Positions 15,801 through 24,853 of a stretch of 41,954 nt of DNA are shown here, in pieces; the first letter of the stretch is position 1; every line of letters begins with the position of its first letter. Under the pieces are notes generated by a model. That model made no database searches. It was not told the origin of the DNA and was given only the letters and a program-made list of their open reading frames with translations. The position numbers and the translations under genes were made by a program. Source of the DNA: Zoogloeaceae bacterium (GTDB lineage Bacteria; Pseudomonadota; Gammaproteobacteria; Burkholderiales; Rhodocyclaceae); assembly GCA_031256795.1 (NCBI GenBank), contig JAIRPW010000031.1:1-41954 (forward strand). Direction: 5' to 3'.

Positions 15801-17575
15801 TGGCGCGCGCGCGGGATTTTTTTTCGCCGCTGTTTTCCCGGATTTCTCGCTATGCGGCGGCGGCGCGGCGTCTTCTGGAGGAAGCGGTTTTATTGCTCGT
15901 CTGGGACGTGGCGGGCTTGCGCGCCGTGATTGCCCGACGAAAAGGAAAGGTCTGGAGATTTTCAGAGGAGGCTTTCTCCCAAGAAAGCGATTTTGAACGC
16001 GCGCTGAAGGAAGTCTTGACGCGGCTCAAACAGCCGAACGTCGTCATTCCCCGAAAATGCCGTTTGGCGGCGCGGTTTATTGTGCCGTCGCGTGTGGAAT
16101 TGCCGGTGAATCCCGCGCGCCCGCGCCCGGCGGCGCAAATGCGTGAAATGATTCGCGCCGAGGCGGAGGCGGGCGTGGCGGAATCTGGCGCGCTTTGGAC
16201 GATTGGCGCGGTTTTGTCCGCGCGCGGGCTGCTGACGCCGCAGGAACGGGAACGTGTCGCGCGGGAGCAGGCGCTTCGCCGCGAAGAATCCGGGCGTCCT
16301 GTCTATTTCGGTCAGACTGCCGTTGATCTTTCCCTGATCAGCAAGGAGGACTTACGCGACGCCTTAAGCGTTCAGGAAAAGCTGCAGATTCTGGAAAGCG
16401 CGCTGGCTTGCGGCTGGACAGGGTTTGTGGAGGAAACGGGCGCGCCTCCCGTCTGGCTGGCTTCCGCCGCCGGACTTTCCGTATGGGCGGAAGCGGAGGC
16501 GGCCTGCAAGCGTTCGGGAATAAAGTTGCTGGGCGCGCTGCCGCTGGCCTGGAGCGTGAGTGAAGCGGCGGAAAGCGCGGACGCGAATTTGTCAAAATCC
16601 CGCGGCGTCGGGCGTGTCGCGCTGGAGATTCATCCTGAGGAAATTATGGCGGTTCTGCGCCGGGGCGGACGTATTGTCGCCGCGCGCTCCGAAGGGCGGA
16701 TGGAACGTCCCTTGACGTCGGGCGGGCTGCTGGCGCTGGTTGCCGATTGGCTTCCAGAAAGCGGCGGCGCGCTGGAAATCATCTGCTGCCACGGCGGTGA
16801 TGAGGCGGCTCTTCGTGAAATTCTGGCCGGGCTAGAAACACAAACGGGCGCGCCGCCGGTCTTTCGGGACGAGGCCTGGGCGCGGCGTAATGGATATGCG
16901 TGTCTTGCCCGCCAGCGCGATGGGCGGACGCGGACTCTGCCCATGATTTTCTATGGCGAGTTGCCGCTTTCGCCCTGGAAGCGCGCGGGGTTCTGGCATC
17001 TGTTTTTTCCGCTGCTGACGCTGACCCTTGTCACGGGCGCGCATTTTGAACAGAGCGCGGAAATCAAGCGTGTTCAGTCGCGTCTTGATCTTGCGGATTT
17101 TGAGAGCCGCCGCCGTTCCAGCATCAAGCGGCAGGAGACTCAGGCGATTTTTTTGGCGCGGCGGGAAAAAACGGAACTGGAGGATACGCGCCGCAAATTG
17201 GCTGCTATTGCGCCCGATATTGAGCGTCTGCAAAGCATTGAGGGCATGGTGAACCATCTGCCCCAGCTGCTGCGCGCCCTGGCGGACGGGATTAGCGACG
17301 ACGTAGTGCTGGAGAGTGTGCGCAACAGCCGTTCGGGCGGCGGCGTCGGCGACATCATGATTACGGGCTGGACGACGGACTATGCCAGCGCGCAGTCTTT
17401 TGCCCTGCGGGTGCAGGAAGTGGTTGCCGACTTGGGGTATGCCGTTGCGCAGACCGAGGTGTCTGCTGGCGCGGGGCGCGGCGGAAAAACGGGGTATTTC
17501 GTTTCTTTCTGGCTTTTGCCCAGGGCTGGGGAAGAATTGGCGCTGGAAAGCGAAGACAGCAAGGGGCGGCCATGA
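15800..17575 (+). CDS. PilM/PilN-like (GspL-like) inner-membrane assembly protein
   Basis: The start ATG 15800 shares its A with the preceding TAA stop. The 591-residue protein has a long cytoplasmic part (about 1-390), starting with a PilM-like opening (VWDVAGLRAVIARRKGK). It contains a segment that resembles the N-terminal domain of GspE-type ATPases (ARGLLTPQERERVAREQA then YFGQTAVDLSLISKEDLRDA). One membrane helix follows (FWHLFFPLLTLTLVTGAHF, about 397-415), then a coiled coil and a periplasmic PilN-type ferredoxin-like domain. A single chain doing the job of PilM plus PilN is the layout of GspL. It should form the inner-membrane platform with the next gene and the ATPases. Confidence 0.72.
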   Translation: MARARDFFSPLFSRISRYAAAARRLLEEAVLLLVWDVAGLRAVIARRKGKVWRFSEEAFSQESDFERALKEVLTRLKQPNVVIPRKCRLAARFIVPSRVELPVNPARPRPAAQMREMIRAEAEAGVAESGALWTIGAVLSARGLLTPQERERVAREQALRREESGRPVYFGQTAVDLSLISKEDLRDALSVQEKLQILESALACGWTGFVEETGAPPVWLASAAGLSVWAEAEAACKRSGIKLLGALPLAWSVSEAAESADANLSKSRGVGRVALEIHPEEIMAVLRRGGRIVAARSEGRMERPLTSGGLLALVADWLPESGGALEIICCHGGDEAALREILAGLETQTGAPPVFRDEAWARRNGYACLARQRDGRTRTLPMIFYGELPLSPWKRAGFWHLFFPLLTLTLVTGAHFEQSAEIKRVQSRLDLADFESRRRSSIKRQETQAIFLARREKTELEDTRRKLAAIAPDIERLQSIEGMVNHLPQLLRALADGISDDVVLESVRNSRSGGGVGDIMITGWTTDYASAQSFALRVQEVVADLGYAVAQTEVSAGAGRGGKTGYFVSFWLLPRAGEELALESEDSKGRP

Positions 17576-18276
17576 GGAGGATCGCTGCGGCCATGAGCGG
17601 CGTCCGTCGGAAGCTCGCGCTTCGCTGGGCAAAGTTTTCTCCTGCGGAGCGTCATCAGATTGCCGGCGCGGCGTCTTTCATGATCGCGCTGTGCTACGCG
17701 CTGCTGATTTGGGCTCCGGGCGATAAGCGTCTTGGAGAACTGGTTTACAAGGAGCAGAAGCAAAGCATACGCAGCCGATCCGCAAACAAGGCGGAAGAAG
17801 AACTGAAAAAGAACAATATGGCGGGCTTGAATCCGCAAGCCATTCAGCTGGATCTGGCGCGCGCGCGTGCGTCTTTGGAGCGGCAGGAAGCCGAACTGGA
17901 GCGGCTTCTGGCGCGTTTTGTGCCGCTGGAAGATTTGGAGTCGCTCCAGATGCTGAAAGCGGAATTGACGCGCCTGGCTGAAAACGGCGATATGGAAGTG
18001 ATCGCGCTGGAGCATATCTATCGCCGCCCGGAGGAACGGGATCGTCCGCCGACGCTGGAGCTGCTCAAAGAGTCCATGACGGCCAATCCATATAAGCGTC
18101 CGCTTTTGCGGCTCAAGGCCAGGGCCAGTTACTGGGGGCTGATCGCGTTCCTGGATGGGCTTTCCGGCCTTTCGCATGTTGCCGCGCCGGTATGGAGCGA
18201 CGTCAGCGTGAAGTCCGACGCGGCGCCCAACAGTACTCGCCAATGGCTGGAAATGGAGATACGCCTTGCCATCTGA
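17572..18276 (+). CDS. PilO/GspM-like inner-membrane platform protein
   Basis: This 234-residue protein overlaps the previous gene by 4 bases (ATGA). A basic N-terminus leads into one membrane helix (IAGAASFMIALCYALLIWA), then a heptad-rich coiled coil (LARARASLERQEAELERLLA) and a small alpha/beta domain at the end (YWGLIAFLDGLSGLSHVAAP). This is the topology of PilO, GspM and MshJ, which pair with the PilN/GspL protein. The match is by topology, spacing and context rather than a strong motif. Confidence 0.7.
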   Translation: MRRIAAAMSGVRRKLALRWAKFSPAERHQIAGAASFMIALCYALLIWAPGDKRLGELVYKEQKQSIRSRSANKAEEELKKNNMAGLNPQAIQLDLARARASLERQEAELERLLARFVPLEDLESLQMLKAELTRLAENGDMEVIALEHIYRRPEERDRPPTLELLKESMTANPYKRPLLRLKARASYWGLIAFLDGLSGLSHVAAPVWSDVSVKSDAAPNSTRQWLEMEIRLAI

Positions 18277-19393
18277 ATCTTTTTCCTCCGAAACAGTGGA
18301 TCGCTTTCACGCGCTTTTGGAGCGTCTGCCGCAGGCGGGCGCTTCCGATTTGCATCTCGCGGCGGGACGCGCCGCGCACTGGCGTTTTCATGGCGATCTT
18401 GAATTGTGCGACGCGCTTCTTTGGGAAGAGGAGGACATGGAATGTCTTGCCGAAGTCCTGTTGGACGCGCCGCGCCAGAAAGCGTTCAAGCGTTCAGGAA
18501 GCGCTGATTTGGGGTATGGCGTGCTGGGCGGGCGTCGTTACCGGATCAATTTTTTCCGCTCGCTGGGGCGGCTGGCGCTGGTGGCGCGCCATCTTCCCGA
18601 TCATTTCGCCAGCCTTGAAGAGCTTTTTTTGCCGCAGAGCATTGGCGAACTGGCGTATTTGCCTTCTGGTCTTGTGCTGGTCACGGGCATTACCGGCAGC
18701 GGCAAAAGCACGACGCTCGCAACCCTGATTCATGAAATCAACGCGCATATGGCGCGGCATATTTTGACGATCGAGGACCCGGTGGAGTTTGTGCATCGCC
18801 CCTTGAAAAGCATTATCAGCCACCGGGAATTGGGGGTGGATACGCCCGATTTCGCGCTGGCGGTGCGCGCTGCCATGCGCGAAGACCCGGACGTGATTCT
18901 CGTGGGCGAATTGCGCGATACCGAAACCATGCGCGCCGCGCTTACCGCCGCCGAGACGGGGCATTTGGTCTTTTCTACCCTGCATACCGCCGACGCTTCG
19001 GGCGCTACCGAGCGGTTTATCGGCGCTTTTCCCGGAGAGGAGCAGGAATTGGCGCGGCGGCGTTTTTCCATGGTCATGCGCGCCGTAGTGGCGCAGCAGC
19101 TCTTGCCGCGCGCGGACTGCCGGGGGCGCGTTCCGGCGGTGGAAGTGCTGCGCAGCACGCCCGCCGTTCTGAATCTGATTGCCTCCGGGCGCACGCCGCA
19201 GGTTTATTCCGCGATGGAATCGGGCTCGTTCCTTGGAATGCAGACCTATGATCAATCTTTGGCGGATTTGGTGAAAAGGGGGCTGCTTGACCCTGATCTG
19301 GCGCGGCCTTTGGCGCGCAGCCCGGAGGGTTTTGACTGGATCGTGAGGCGCGACGGCGAGAATGCCCGGCCAGGCGCGGGAGGAAGGGCATGA
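18266..19393 (+). CDS. PilT/PilU-family ATPase
   Basis: This 375-residue secretion ATPase should power retraction or a related motion of the pilus. It has Walker A GITGSGKST (about 141-149), an Asp box ILTIEDPVEF, Walker B DPDVILVGELRD, and a His box GHLVFSTLHTADA. No C-terminal Cys zinc motif is seen, as expected for PilT rather than PilB. The start is TTG 18266, with GGAG 7 bases upstream inside the preceding gene; no earlier ATG fits. It shares 11 bases with the previous gene and 4 with the next. A retraction ATPase is not part of a classical type II secretion system, so it points to a dynamic pilus. Confidence 0.88.
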   Translation: MPSESFSSETVDRFHALLERLPQAGASDLHLAAGRAAHWRFHGDLELCDALLWEEEDMECLAEVLLDAPRQKAFKRSGSADLGYGVLGGRRYRINFFRSLGRLALVARHLPDHFASLEELFLPQSIGELAYLPSGLVLVTGITGSGKSTTLATLIHEINAHMARHILTIEDPVEFVHRPLKSIISHRELGVDTPDFALAVRAAMREDPDVILVGELRDTETMRAALTAAETGHLVFSTLHTADASGATERFIGAFPGEEQELARRRFSMVMRAVVAQQLLPRADCRGRVPAVEVLRSTPAVLNLIASGRTPQVYSAMESGSFLGMQTYDQSLADLVKRGLLDPDLARPLARSPEGFDWIVRRDGENARPGAGGRA

Positions 19394-20988
19394 ACGAGGC
19401 GCGCGAAGCCGCTCTGATTCAGGCCGGACTACAGGCCGGATTGTTTGACGGCGAGACGCTGGCAAAGTCCCGCCCGCTGGCGCGTTCGCGCCGCGCGGGG
19501 CTTCTGGAGACTTTGGCCGCCGAGTGCGCCCTGCCGCAGACGGCTTTTTATTTGGCTTTGGCGGAAACGCGCGGTCTGCCTTACGCGCATCCGGCGCGCT
19601 GGCCTTTGGAGGAGGCTTTGTCCGCAAAACTTCCGCTTACGCTGCTGAAGCGTTGTCCTATGGCGGTGCTGCGCAGCCCGGAGGGCGTGCCGCATCTGGC
19701 GCTTTCCAACCCGGATGATTCGCTGGGCGCTGAATCGGCGCGCCGCCTGCTTGGGATTATGCCGCTCGCGCTGATTGAGCCGGAAGGCCTTTCGATTCTG
19801 CTGATGCGTTTGTGCGGGAAGGAGGCGGTGGAAGGGGCGGAAAGCCTGGACCCGGTACGGCTTTTCGAGCGCATTGCTCGTGAGGCGCTTCTGCGCCGCG
19901 CCTCCGATATTCATATTGAGGCGGGCAAGGAGGGCGCGCGGGTGCGTCTGCGGGTCGACGGGCGTCTGGAAGTGTTTGGCGCGCCGCTGGCGCGCGAATT
20001 GGGCGAAGCCCTGATTTCCCGCGTCAAGGTACTTTCTGGAATGGATATTTCGGAGACTCGCGCGCCGCAGGACGGCGGTTTGGCGTATCCCGCCGGGGAA
20101 GGCGAGCCCATTGAGATCCGCGCGGCTTCCGCGCCGGTGAAATTCGGCGAGCGGCTTACTTTGCGAGTGATGAAAAGCGATCCGGGGCGGCAAAAACTGG
20201 ACAGCCTGGGGTTGAGGCCCGACATAACCGCGCGGTTGCGCAAGGCGCTTTCTCATCCGCACGGCATTGTGCTGGTTACGGGGCCGACCGGCGGCGGCAA
20301 AAGCACGACTTTGTACTGCGCCCTGCGTGAGCTGGACGCCAGCCGCCTCAATATTCTGACGGTGGAGGACCCGGTGGAGCAGATGATTCCCGGCGTCTCT
20401 CAGGTGCAGGTGAGTTCCAAAGTCAGTTTTTCCGCCGCGCTGCGCTCTTTCTTGCGGCATGACCCGGATGTGATTCTGGTCGGTGAAATCCGTGATCTGG
20501 ATACCGCCGATACGGCGCTCAAGGCGGCCGCTACCGGGCATATGGTGCTCTCTACCTTGCATACCAACAGCGCGCCCGGCGCGGTGACGAGGCTGACCGA
20601 CATCGGCTGCGAGCGTTTCATGCTGGGCGCGACTCTGCGCGGCATTCTCGCGCAGCGGCTTGTGCGGATGCTTTGCCCGCATTGCCGCCGCCCGCGCGAG
20701 GCCAACGCGGAAGAAAAAGAGCGGTTGGGCGCGCAGAAAAACGGCGCGCCGCTCATGCTCTATGCGCCCTCTGGTTGTCCGCGCTGTCTGGATTCCGGGT
20801 ATTGCGGGCGCATCGGTTTGTATGAGGCTTTGTGGATTGACGAGGCCGTTGCCCAGGCCATCGTGTCGGGCGCGGACGAACGCGCCATTGCGGCTGCCGC
20901 GCGGGATTACTGGCGGCTTGCGGATGACGCGCGGGAAAAAGTGCTGGCGGGAATAACCAGCTTTGAAGAAGCGGAGGCGTTTCTGTGA
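19390..20988 (+). CDS. PilB/GspE-family assembly ATPase
   Basis: This 532-residue ATPase drives subunit assembly. Its N-terminal domain (about 1-150) is like the PilB/MshE N-domain. It is followed by ASDIHIEAG (ring entry), Walker A GPTGGGKSTT (about 298), the Asp box ILTVEDPVEQ, Walker B DPDVILVGEIRD and the His box GHMVLSTLHTN. Zinc-type pairs CPHC (429-432) and CPRC (463-466) are present, as in GspE and PilB. It overlaps its neighbours on both sides by 4 bases. Confidence 0.92.
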   Translation: MNEAREAALIQAGLQAGLFDGETLAKSRPLARSRRAGLLETLAAECALPQTAFYLALAETRGLPYAHPARWPLEEALSAKLPLTLLKRCPMAVLRSPEGVPHLALSNPDDSLGAESARRLLGIMPLALIEPEGLSILLMRLCGKEAVEGAESLDPVRLFERIAREALLRRASDIHIEAGKEGARVRLRVDGRLEVFGAPLARELGEALISRVKVLSGMDISETRAPQDGGLAYPAGEGEPIEIRAASAPVKFGERLTLRVMKSDPGRQKLDSLGLRPDITARLRKALSHPHGIVLVTGPTGGGKSTTLYCALRELDASRLNILTVEDPVEQMIPGVSQVQVSSKVSFSAALRSFLRHDPDVILVGEIRDLDTADTALKAAATGHMVLSTLHTNSAPGAVTRLTDIGCERFMLGATLRGILAQRLVRMLCPHCRRPREANAEEKERLGAQKNGAPLMLYAPSGCPRCLDSGYCGRIGLYEALWIDEAVAQAIVSGADERAIAAAARDYWRLADDAREKVLAGITSFEEAEAFL

Positions 20989-22226
20989 GCCGCTATGTGT
21001 ATTTCTGTCTGAACGCGGGCGGCGCCGAGCTGCGCGGCGCGCTGGAAGCGCCGGACGAGATCAGCGCCCGAAGAAAACTCAGAGAGCAGGGAATGAAAGT
21101 GCTGAGCCTTGCGGAAGGCGACGTCAGCGCGCTATCGGGGCAGCAGGGATGGAGAGAGGCGCTGTGGCGCGCGAAACGGGCGCTGGCTGCCCAGCGTTCC
21201 ATTAAAAACAGTGAACGGATGCTCTTTTTCCAGCAGATGAGCCTGATGTTGGGGGCGGGATATACCCTTTTGGAATCGCTTTCCGCCTGTGGAAAATTGA
21301 GCGCGGGCGCGCGGCTGCACCGTATCGCCGAGCGCAGCGCCGAGCGCATTCGCCGCGGCAGCAGCTTTTCGGCGGCGGTCAGCGGCGAAAAGGAACTGTT
21401 TAGCCGCCTTGCCGTGCAGATGGTGGAGGCGGGAGAGCTTTCCGGGGAACTGGGCGCGGTGTTTGATCGTCTGGCGATTTTGACCGAGCGCAGCGTGGCG
21501 TTGCGGCGGCAAATCGTTATCGCGATGATTTATCCGGGGTTCGTTTTTTTGGTCGGCGTCGGCGTAGTGACTTATCTGGTGACGGGCGTTATGCCCAAGC
21601 TCGTCAATTTTCTCTCCGGGCGCGGAAAAGCGCTTCCCTGGGCGGCGCGGACCATGATGGACGTTTCAGACTGGCTGTCGAGCTATGGCGGGCTGATTCT
21701 GCTGGGAATTGCGGGGGCGGTGATCGGCATTCCGCTGATGCGCAAGGTTGATTCTTTGCGCTGGGGGATTGATCGCGGCGCGCTTTCTCTTCCCGTTTTT
21801 GGCGGCGCGTTTGCGGCGGCGGCAATGGCGCAGGCGGCCTGGATTTTTGGCATGTTGATCCAAAGCCGCCTGACAGTGCTGGAAGCCTTGCGCGCTTGCG
21901 CCCGGTCGTCGGGAAATTTCGCCTACGCCAGTGCGTTCTCCAACGCGGCGGATCGCGTGCTGACCGGAAAAAGTTTGACCGCCGCCCTGGAAGGTTCCGC
22001 TTTGCCGCCGCTGGCGCTGCATATGGCCGCGATTGGCGAAAAAAGCGGGCAGATTGACGAGGCGATGGAATCGCTGGGCGCGTTCTATCAAAAGATGCTG
22101 GACGCCCGCGTGAAGATCATCGCCGAGATGATCGGGCCGGTTTTGGTTCTCATGGTCGCGGGCGTCGCGGGTTTCGTCTATTTCGCCTTTTTCCAGGCGA
22201 TGCTGACCATTTCTACGGGAGCCTAG
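20985..22226 (+). CDS. PilC/GspF-family inner-membrane platform protein
   Basis: This 413-residue polytopic protein works with the assembly ATPase. It starts at GTG 20985 (GTGA overlap). Two cytoplasmic GspF domains are separated by membrane helices (VIAMIYPGFVFLVGVGVVTY, YGGLILLGIAGAVIGIPL), and a final helix is IGPVLVLMVAGVAGFVYFAF. The typical sequences FFQQMSLMLGAGYTLLESL and AIGEKSGQIDEAMESLG are clear family signatures. Confidence 0.93.
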   Translation: MSRYVYFCLNAGGAELRGALEAPDEISARRKLREQGMKVLSLAEGDVSALSGQQGWREALWRAKRALAAQRSIKNSERMLFFQQMSLMLGAGYTLLESLSACGKLSAGARLHRIAERSAERIRRGSSFSAAVSGEKELFSRLAVQMVEAGELSGELGAVFDRLAILTERSVALRRQIVIAMIYPGFVFLVGVGVVTYLVTGVMPKLVNFLSGRGKALPWAARTMMDVSDWLSSYGGLILLGIAGAVIGIPLMRKVDSLRWGIDRGALSLPVFGGAFAAAAMAQAAWIFGMLIQSRLTVLEALRACARSSGNFAYASAFSNAADRVLTGKSLTAALEGSALPPLALHMAAIGEKSGQIDEAMESLGAFYQKMLDARVKIIAEMIGPVLVLMVAGVAGFVYFAFFQAMLTISTGA

Positions 22227-22231
22227 AGCTT

Positions 22232-22657
22232 ATGCGCGCGGGAAATTTTCTTTTCTTTTTGCTGGCGGCGCTGCCGAATCCGGCGCGATCCGCGCCTTCT
22301 GATTTGCCGCCGGCAGCGCTGTCTGCCGAGCCGTCTCGCGGCGCGGCCAGCATGGAGATCGCGCGCGATCCTTTTGAAGTTTCGGCGCGTTTGCGCGAGA
22401 GCAAAGTCACCGTTGGCCGCTCTGGACAGCGGGAAGGTACGGTGCTGAGCAAGCACTTGCGCCTGAAAGCCGTAGTGCGCGGACCGGGCGGAGCGATCGC
22501 CAAAATAGAGTCCGGAGTAACCGGCAAGGAAACCTTTATCGTCCAGGACGGCGACGAGCTGGAGCTGGACGGCGTTCGCTACATCGTGAAAGTGGAAGCG
22601 GACGGATTGACCCTTTCTGGCGCAGGCGCGCCGCAATACAAGATGTTGATACGATGA
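22232..22657 (+). CDS. PilP/GspC/MshK-like periplasmic protein
   Basis: This 141-residue protein has an N-terminal hydrophobic export signal (FLFFLLAALPNPARS). A short linker leads to an all-beta C-terminal domain: RLKAVVRGPGGAIAKIESGV, then a strand pair ending YKMLIR. This resembles the HR domain of GspC and PilP, which bridges the inner-membrane platform to the secretin. Its position immediately before the secretin gene, with a 4-base overlap, supports that job. It lacks a Cys at the export site, so it is not a lipoprotein like PilP. Confidence 0.65.
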   Translation: MRAGNFLFFLLAALPNPARSAPSDLPPAALSAEPSRGAASMEIARDPFEVSARLRESKVTVGRSGQREGTVLSKHLRLKAVVRGPGGAIAKIESGVTGKETFIVQDGDELELDGVRYIVKVEADGLTLSGAGAPQYKMLIR

Positions 22658-24819
22658 TGCGACCCGTTCAAAACACATGGCATAGTTGGGTATCCGCGTT
22701 TGCGCTGGCCTGTTTTCTTGCGCCTTCCGCGCTTTGGGCGGAGCGTTCCGCGCCTGGCGGTTCAGCGGAAAGCGCGTCCGGCGCTTCGGAGATTGTCGCT
22801 TCCCGGACGGGGAAAGCGCCCTCTTCTGAGGGGCGTCGCGTTGCAAAAGCGGCGGCGAGAGGAGATCGCGGCGGAGAAAAATCCGGGCGCGACGCTGTTC
22901 AGTCCGCCGCGCCAGCCCTTCCGGGCGATCTGTATTTTCGGCAAATTACGCTGGACGAGGCGGCGCAGTTTATCGCCAAAATCGGCAAAACCAGCATCGT
23001 GGTGACTTCCTCGGTGGCCGGCAAGGTGGTTTCGCTCTATTTGCGCGACGTGACCGTGGAGGGCATGGTGAAAAACCTTTGCCGCGCCGCCGGAGTTTGG
23101 TATCGCTTTGACGCGCAAAACGGCGTGTATATTTTGATGAACGCGCAGGAATATCAGCAGGACATCGCGATCACCCGGGATGAGAGCACGAAGAGCTTTG
23201 TCTTGCGTCATCACAATGTCGTCAGTATCGCCAACGCGGTCGCGGCGCTCTTTGGCGACAGGGTCAATCTTGTTGAGCCAGTGGAGGAAAAGCCGCCGAT
23301 TGATCTGGGTGGAAGCAGGCGCGGCCAGACACAGGCGGCGAGCGGCGCGAACGGTACGAACGCTTATGGAAATTCCGATAGCGCCGCGAGCGGCGGGCGC
23401 GTCAGCGCGTATGGCGGCAGGGCCTTCGTCAACCAGGAGGGCGGCGGCGTTACGCACTATTCCGGGGGACTGTCCGCGCGGCGCGGCAATGTTTCCGGGA
23501 AAGCAGAGGACGCGCGCAAAGCGATTGGCAGCGTCTCCCAGAGCGCGCTGGAAGCCGCTTTGGATGTAGATAGCAAAAGCGCGGCCAGTCTGGACGGCGC
23601 GGAGCTGCTGCAAAGCGCCGCGAAGCAGGGCGCGGCGATCAATGTGACCTATAACAAACAGCACAATCTTTTGCTGGCGCGAAGCAGCGACGACGCCGCG
23701 CTGCGGGAGATTGAAGCGCTGGTAACAGAGATGGACAAGCCGCCGAGCCAGGTTTTTCTGGAAATGCGCATTCTGGAAGTGGAGCTGGGAAACGACTTTC
23801 GTTCCATATTCGACGTCGGGAAAACTTCTTCCGCTTATACAAACGCCCCGGTCGGGCAGCACGCGGGCGACAAGCCGTGGTTCAAGGATAGCGGCGTCAA
23901 CGCGAATCTTCCGGACGACGCCATTGGCCGCAATTTTTATCCCAGACAATCCGGGCTGCTGGGAAATTTTTCGGAACTGTCGGGCGCGACCGCCGTCTGG
24001 CAATACATGAATGACACATTGCGCGCGCGGCTTCAATTGCTGGAAAGCGAAAACCGGGTAAATGTGCTGGCTACGCCCATGCTGGTCGCCGCCAATAATC
24101 AAGAGGCGCGGCTTTTCATCGGCGATGAGCAAGTCTTGGTGGTGGGCGCCAGCAACAATGTCTATTCCGGCGTTATGGGGTCTGTCTACAACACATTTAC
24201 CGTGGATACCGAACAGCGCAATGTCGGACAAACCCTGGCCATTCTGCCGCGCATCAACGCGGATCGCACGGTAACGCTCACCATTGATCAGGACAATTCC
24301 CACGTCAATGTCGGCGGCGGCACTCTGCCGCTGCCTATGCCCAATGGGCAGATTTACCACCTCCCCATTGACACGGTCAATACCGCCAATTTGCAGGTCA
24401 CCGCGCACGCGCGCGACGGTTTGACCGTGGCGGTGGGCGGCATGATTAGCCAGCGTGTTTCCGACGCGGAGGACAAGGTTCCGCTCCTGGGGAACATTCC
24501 CGTGCTGGGGATGCTGTTCAAAAAGACCGCGCGCGCCAATGCGCGCAAACAGCTCGTGCTGCTGATTACGCCGCATATTCTGGAAACCCCGGAAGAATCA
24601 GAGGCGCTGGCGCGGGAAAAAGAAGCCGCGATCAAAAAACTGGACGGCGGCAATAACTCCGCGCTCCGCATGCGCCTGAACGCTTCGCGCGCCTCCATGT
24701 TCAACATGGAATACGGTTTGGCGGCTTCTCCTTTCTCGGCGCGCAAGAATTCGGAGACCGCGCAAGAGGAAAAAAACCCGGACGTTTCCGCGCCGCAAGA
24801 AACGGAAAGCCAGCCATGA
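22654..24819 (+). CDS. Secretin (GspD/PilQ/MshL family)
   Basis: This is the outer-membrane pore of the pilus or secretion machine, about 721 residues. It has a signal peptide (WVSAFALACFLAPSALWA) and an N0/STN-type domain (about 89-170, FRQITLDEAAQFIAKIGKTS). A Gly/Ser-rich low-complexity insert (about 220-290) interrupts the N-domains. The secretin core starts near residue 368 (LEMRILEVELG) and ends with the hallmark VPLLGNIPVLGMLFK (about 608-622). A C-terminal tail of about 90 residues contains no Cys. ATG 22654 and ATG 22657 are both possible starts. It is the last gene of the overlapping machine operon; the next gene is 34 bases on with its own AAAGGA site. Confidence 0.93.
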   Translation: MMRPVQNTWHSWVSAFALACFLAPSALWAERSAPGGSAESASGASEIVASRTGKAPSSEGRRVAKAAARGDRGGEKSGRDAVQSAAPALPGDLYFRQITLDEAAQFIAKIGKTSIVVTSSVAGKVVSLYLRDVTVEGMVKNLCRAAGVWYRFDAQNGVYILMNAQEYQQDIAITRDESTKSFVLRHHNVVSIANAVAALFGDRVNLVEPVEEKPPIDLGGSRRGQTQAASGANGTNAYGNSDSAASGGRVSAYGGRAFVNQEGGGVTHYSGGLSARRGNVSGKAEDARKAIGSVSQSALEAALDVDSKSAASLDGAELLQSAAKQGAAINVTYNKQHNLLLARSSDDAALREIEALVTEMDKPPSQVFLEMRILEVELGNDFRSIFDVGKTSSAYTNAPVGQHAGDKPWFKDSGVNANLPDDAIGRNFYPRQSGLLGNFSELSGATAVWQYMNDTLRARLQLLESENRVNVLATPMLVAANNQEARLFIGDEQVLVVGASNNVYSGVMGSVYNTFTVDTEQRNVGQTLAILPRINADRTVTLTIDQDNSHVNVGGGTLPLPMPNGQIYHLPIDTVNTANLQVTAHARDGLTVAVGGMISQRVSDAEDKVPLLGNIPVLGMLFKKTARANARKQLVLLITPHILETPEESEALAREKEAAIKKLDGGNNSALRMRLNASRASMFNMEYGLAASPFSARKNSETAQEEKNPDVSAPQETESQP

Positions 24820-24853
24820 ATCCCGAAATACGGAAATTTTTGAAAGGAATCGC

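Noticed and set aside
22762-24576. Open frame of 604 codons on the minus strand
   Set aside because: It lies entirely opposite the secretin gene in G+C-rich DNA and shows no family features; it is a shadow of codon bias.
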